This document shows, one piece after another, positions 52,692 to 53,709 of a stretch of DNA of 53,709 nucleotides. Each line of letters starts with the position of its first letter. The first letter of the stretch is position 1. This stretch comes from Fibrobacter sp. (GTDB lineage: Bacteria; Fibrobacterota; Fibrobacteria; Fibrobacterales; Fibrobacteraceae): the NCBI GenBank assembly GCA_024398935.1, contig JAKSIH010000016.1:1-53709 (forward strand), in the 5' to 3' direction. Below the pieces are notes generated by a model. It was not told where the DNA came from, ran no database searches, and saw only the letters and a list, made by a program, of their open reading frames with translations. The position numbers were made by a program, and so were the translations under genes.

Positions 52692-53027
52692 ATGTCTCTG
52701 CTCTCCAAATTTCGCGATTCCATTGTCGAAAAGTTTGTACGCAATCACAAACTTGTGAAGAAGTTCGGCGAAATCCAGTCCATAACAATCGATTCCGAAA
52801 AAGGAAGTGCAACCGTTACCGTTCTTCTCCACGGAGAACCGGCTCCAATGACATTCTATGGTTCCTATAAGTTCGAGGATACTGACGAAGGGACATTCGT
52901 CGTCTGTGAGAAAATTTTCTGCGAAAGGCAGTGGATCAACGACGCTCTGGAATTTTACCTGACGGACAACCCTATTCGGCAGGTTCTACCGAAATTTGCC
53001 GGCGGGCTGGCCAAGATTATTTTTTAG
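52692..53027 (+). CDS. Small conserved protein of unknown function
   Basis: 111-aa soluble protein. The ATG at 52692 (MSLLSKFRDSIVEKF) is preferred over a TTG at 52677 inside the repeat. Central part is beta-rich (ITIDSEKGSATVTVLLHGEPAPMTFYGSYKF) followed by a helical C-terminus. No family recognised. It lies 22 nt before the EcsC-like gene and may be co-transcribed. Confidence 0.7.
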   Translation: MSLLSKFRDSIVEKFVRNHKLVKKFGEIQSITIDSEKGSATVTVLLHGEPAPMTFYGSYKFEDTDEGTFVVCEKIFCERQWINDALEFYLTDNPIRQVLPKFAGGLAKIIF

Positions 53028-53049
53028 GTGTTACTGACGGATTTTTGAC

Positions 53050-53652
53050 ATGGCAAAAGAAAAGTCCACAAATAAAATAACGAATCTCCTGGCGGGGCTT
53101 CTTTTTGAATTGATTACGGACATTCCCGAGTCCATGTGCAAGCCATCCGATCATCCGGACAAGGATATCGAGGGTTTGATTAAAACGGCAAGTGTCAAGG
53201 CCGCTGCGGTCAGCGCCACCCTGTCCATACCGGCAGGCATCACCGGAATCGTCGTCTCCATTCCAGACATTATCGCCGTCTGGAAGATTCAGGCACAGCT
53301 GGTTTCGGACATAGCTCTGACTTACGGAAAAGTGGCCATCCTTAACAGGGAATCCATGATGGTCTGCCTGTTCAAGCATAGCGCGGCCCACCTGCTCAAG
53401 GACCTGGTCACCCACACCGGTCCCCGCATAATAGTGCACAAATTATCAACTGCAGCATTAAAAAAAGCCCTTGATAGGATAAGTATGCATTTTTCATCCA
53501 AATTTCTCCGCAGAATAGCCCTAAAAGCGGTTCCTGCCATAGGTGCAGTAGGCAACGGAGCCATTTCCTTTTGGGATACAAAACAGGTAGGAAAGACCGC
53601 TCAGGCCTATTTCAAGTCCCATCAGGTTCCCCCACCCTTGAACCTCCCATAA
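53050..53652 (+). CDS. EcsC-like protein
   Basis: 200-aa protein resembling the EcsC family (PF12787), named after the third gene of the Bacillus ecsABC operon, whose role is unclear. Two hydrophobic glycine/alanine-rich stretches (AAAVSATLSIPAGITGIVVSIPDIIAV and ALKAVPAIGAVGNGAISF, about 67-95 and 158-178) and GKTAQAYF near the end are EcsC-like. The segment WKIQAQLVSDIALTYG also fits. No ABC transporter genes ecsA/ecsB are near. Confidence in the family is moderate. Confidence 0.65.
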   Translation: MAKEKSTNKITNLLAGLLFELITDIPESMCKPSDHPDKDIEGLIKTASVKAAAVSATLSIPAGITGIVVSIPDIIAVWKIQAQLVSDIALTYGKVAILNRESMMVCLFKHSAAHLLKDLVTHTGPRIIVHKLSTAALKKALDRISMHFSSKFLRRIALKAVPAIGAVGNGAISFWDTKQVGKTAQAYFKSHQVPPPLNLP

Positions 53653-53667
53653 AATTTTCTATCTTTG
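53638..53667 (+). promoter_or_regulatory. Promoter of a gene beyond the window
   Basis: TTG (53638-53640), 19 nt, TATCTTTG (53660-53667): the best complete Bacteroidetes-type promoter in the window. The gene it serves starts right of the window end. Confidence 0.65.
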
Positions 53668-53709
53668 GGCGCAACTCAAATAAACATCAACTCCATTTGT
53701 GGAATAACT

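Overview
The window comes from Fibrobacter (F. succinogenes or a close relative). The evidence is two protein families that were first defined as Fibrobacter paralogous families: FISUMP (TIGR02145, five proteins here plus one degenerate copy) and TIGR02147 (two copies). A mannan-degrading locus whose enzymes end in type IX-secretion-like C-terminal domains agrees with this. Promoters of the Bacteroidetes type (TTTG-N19-21-TAnnTTTG) fit a member of the FCB superphylum. No complete insertion sequence, prophage, CRISPR array or rRNA operon was seen.

Layout. 1-6.7 kb: three secreted glycanases (CBM35-GH26, GH5, CBM35-GH26) that look like a mannan-degradation locus, each gene with its own terminator. 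6.8-11.7 kb: GH57/DUF3536 glycosidase, HPRT-like phosphoribosyltransferase, a small membrane protein, cysE and nth. 11.8-24.0 kb: an accessory island. Two cassettes of a TIGR02147 gene touching a FISUMP lipoprotein gene flank a deoxyinosine glycosylase, a gene fragment, an acidic protein and a four-FISUMP cytosolic protein. The island ends with a MORN/FISUMP-like/TonB-C chimeric lipoprotein. 24.1-31.1 kb: mostly minus-strand housekeeping and envelope genes (UDP-xylose synthase, coaX, nadC, two polyprenyl-phosphate sugar transferases, hom). 31.4-35.5 kb: a DUF3332 lipoprotein, then a membrane-tethered solute-binding protein paired with a Cache-HAMP-GGDEF diguanylate cyclase and no transporter genes. 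35.6-53.7 kb: tRNA-Pro, tRNA-Leu, gph, miaB, a SPOR protein, panD, a LytR_C protein-rsfS-argS operon, another FISUMP protein, purU, pyrE, a lipoprotein/outer-membrane protein pair, a DEAD-box helicase, map and an EcsC-like protein.

The most unusual signals are these. (1) The TIGR02147+FISUMP-lipoprotein cassettes have touching or overlapping reading frames and hexapeptide QDTIVK spacers, and a T8 tract in the second lipoprotein's signal peptide puts the gene out of frame, so it is a candidate phase-variable switch. (2) Six intergenic elements are built from degenerate 7-bp repeats in inverted arms. (3) A family of promoters has its TAnnTTTG element ending only 4-7 nt before the start codon, which predicts leaderless mRNAs. 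(4) The solute-binding protein/diguanylate cyclase pair resembles a ligand-to-c-di-GMP sensor. (5) One gene changes codon use abruptly at a domain border, and a 38-nt terminator is shared exactly by two genes 5.5 kb apart.

All calls are from reading the sequence. Family assignments come from remembered motifs, not database searches.
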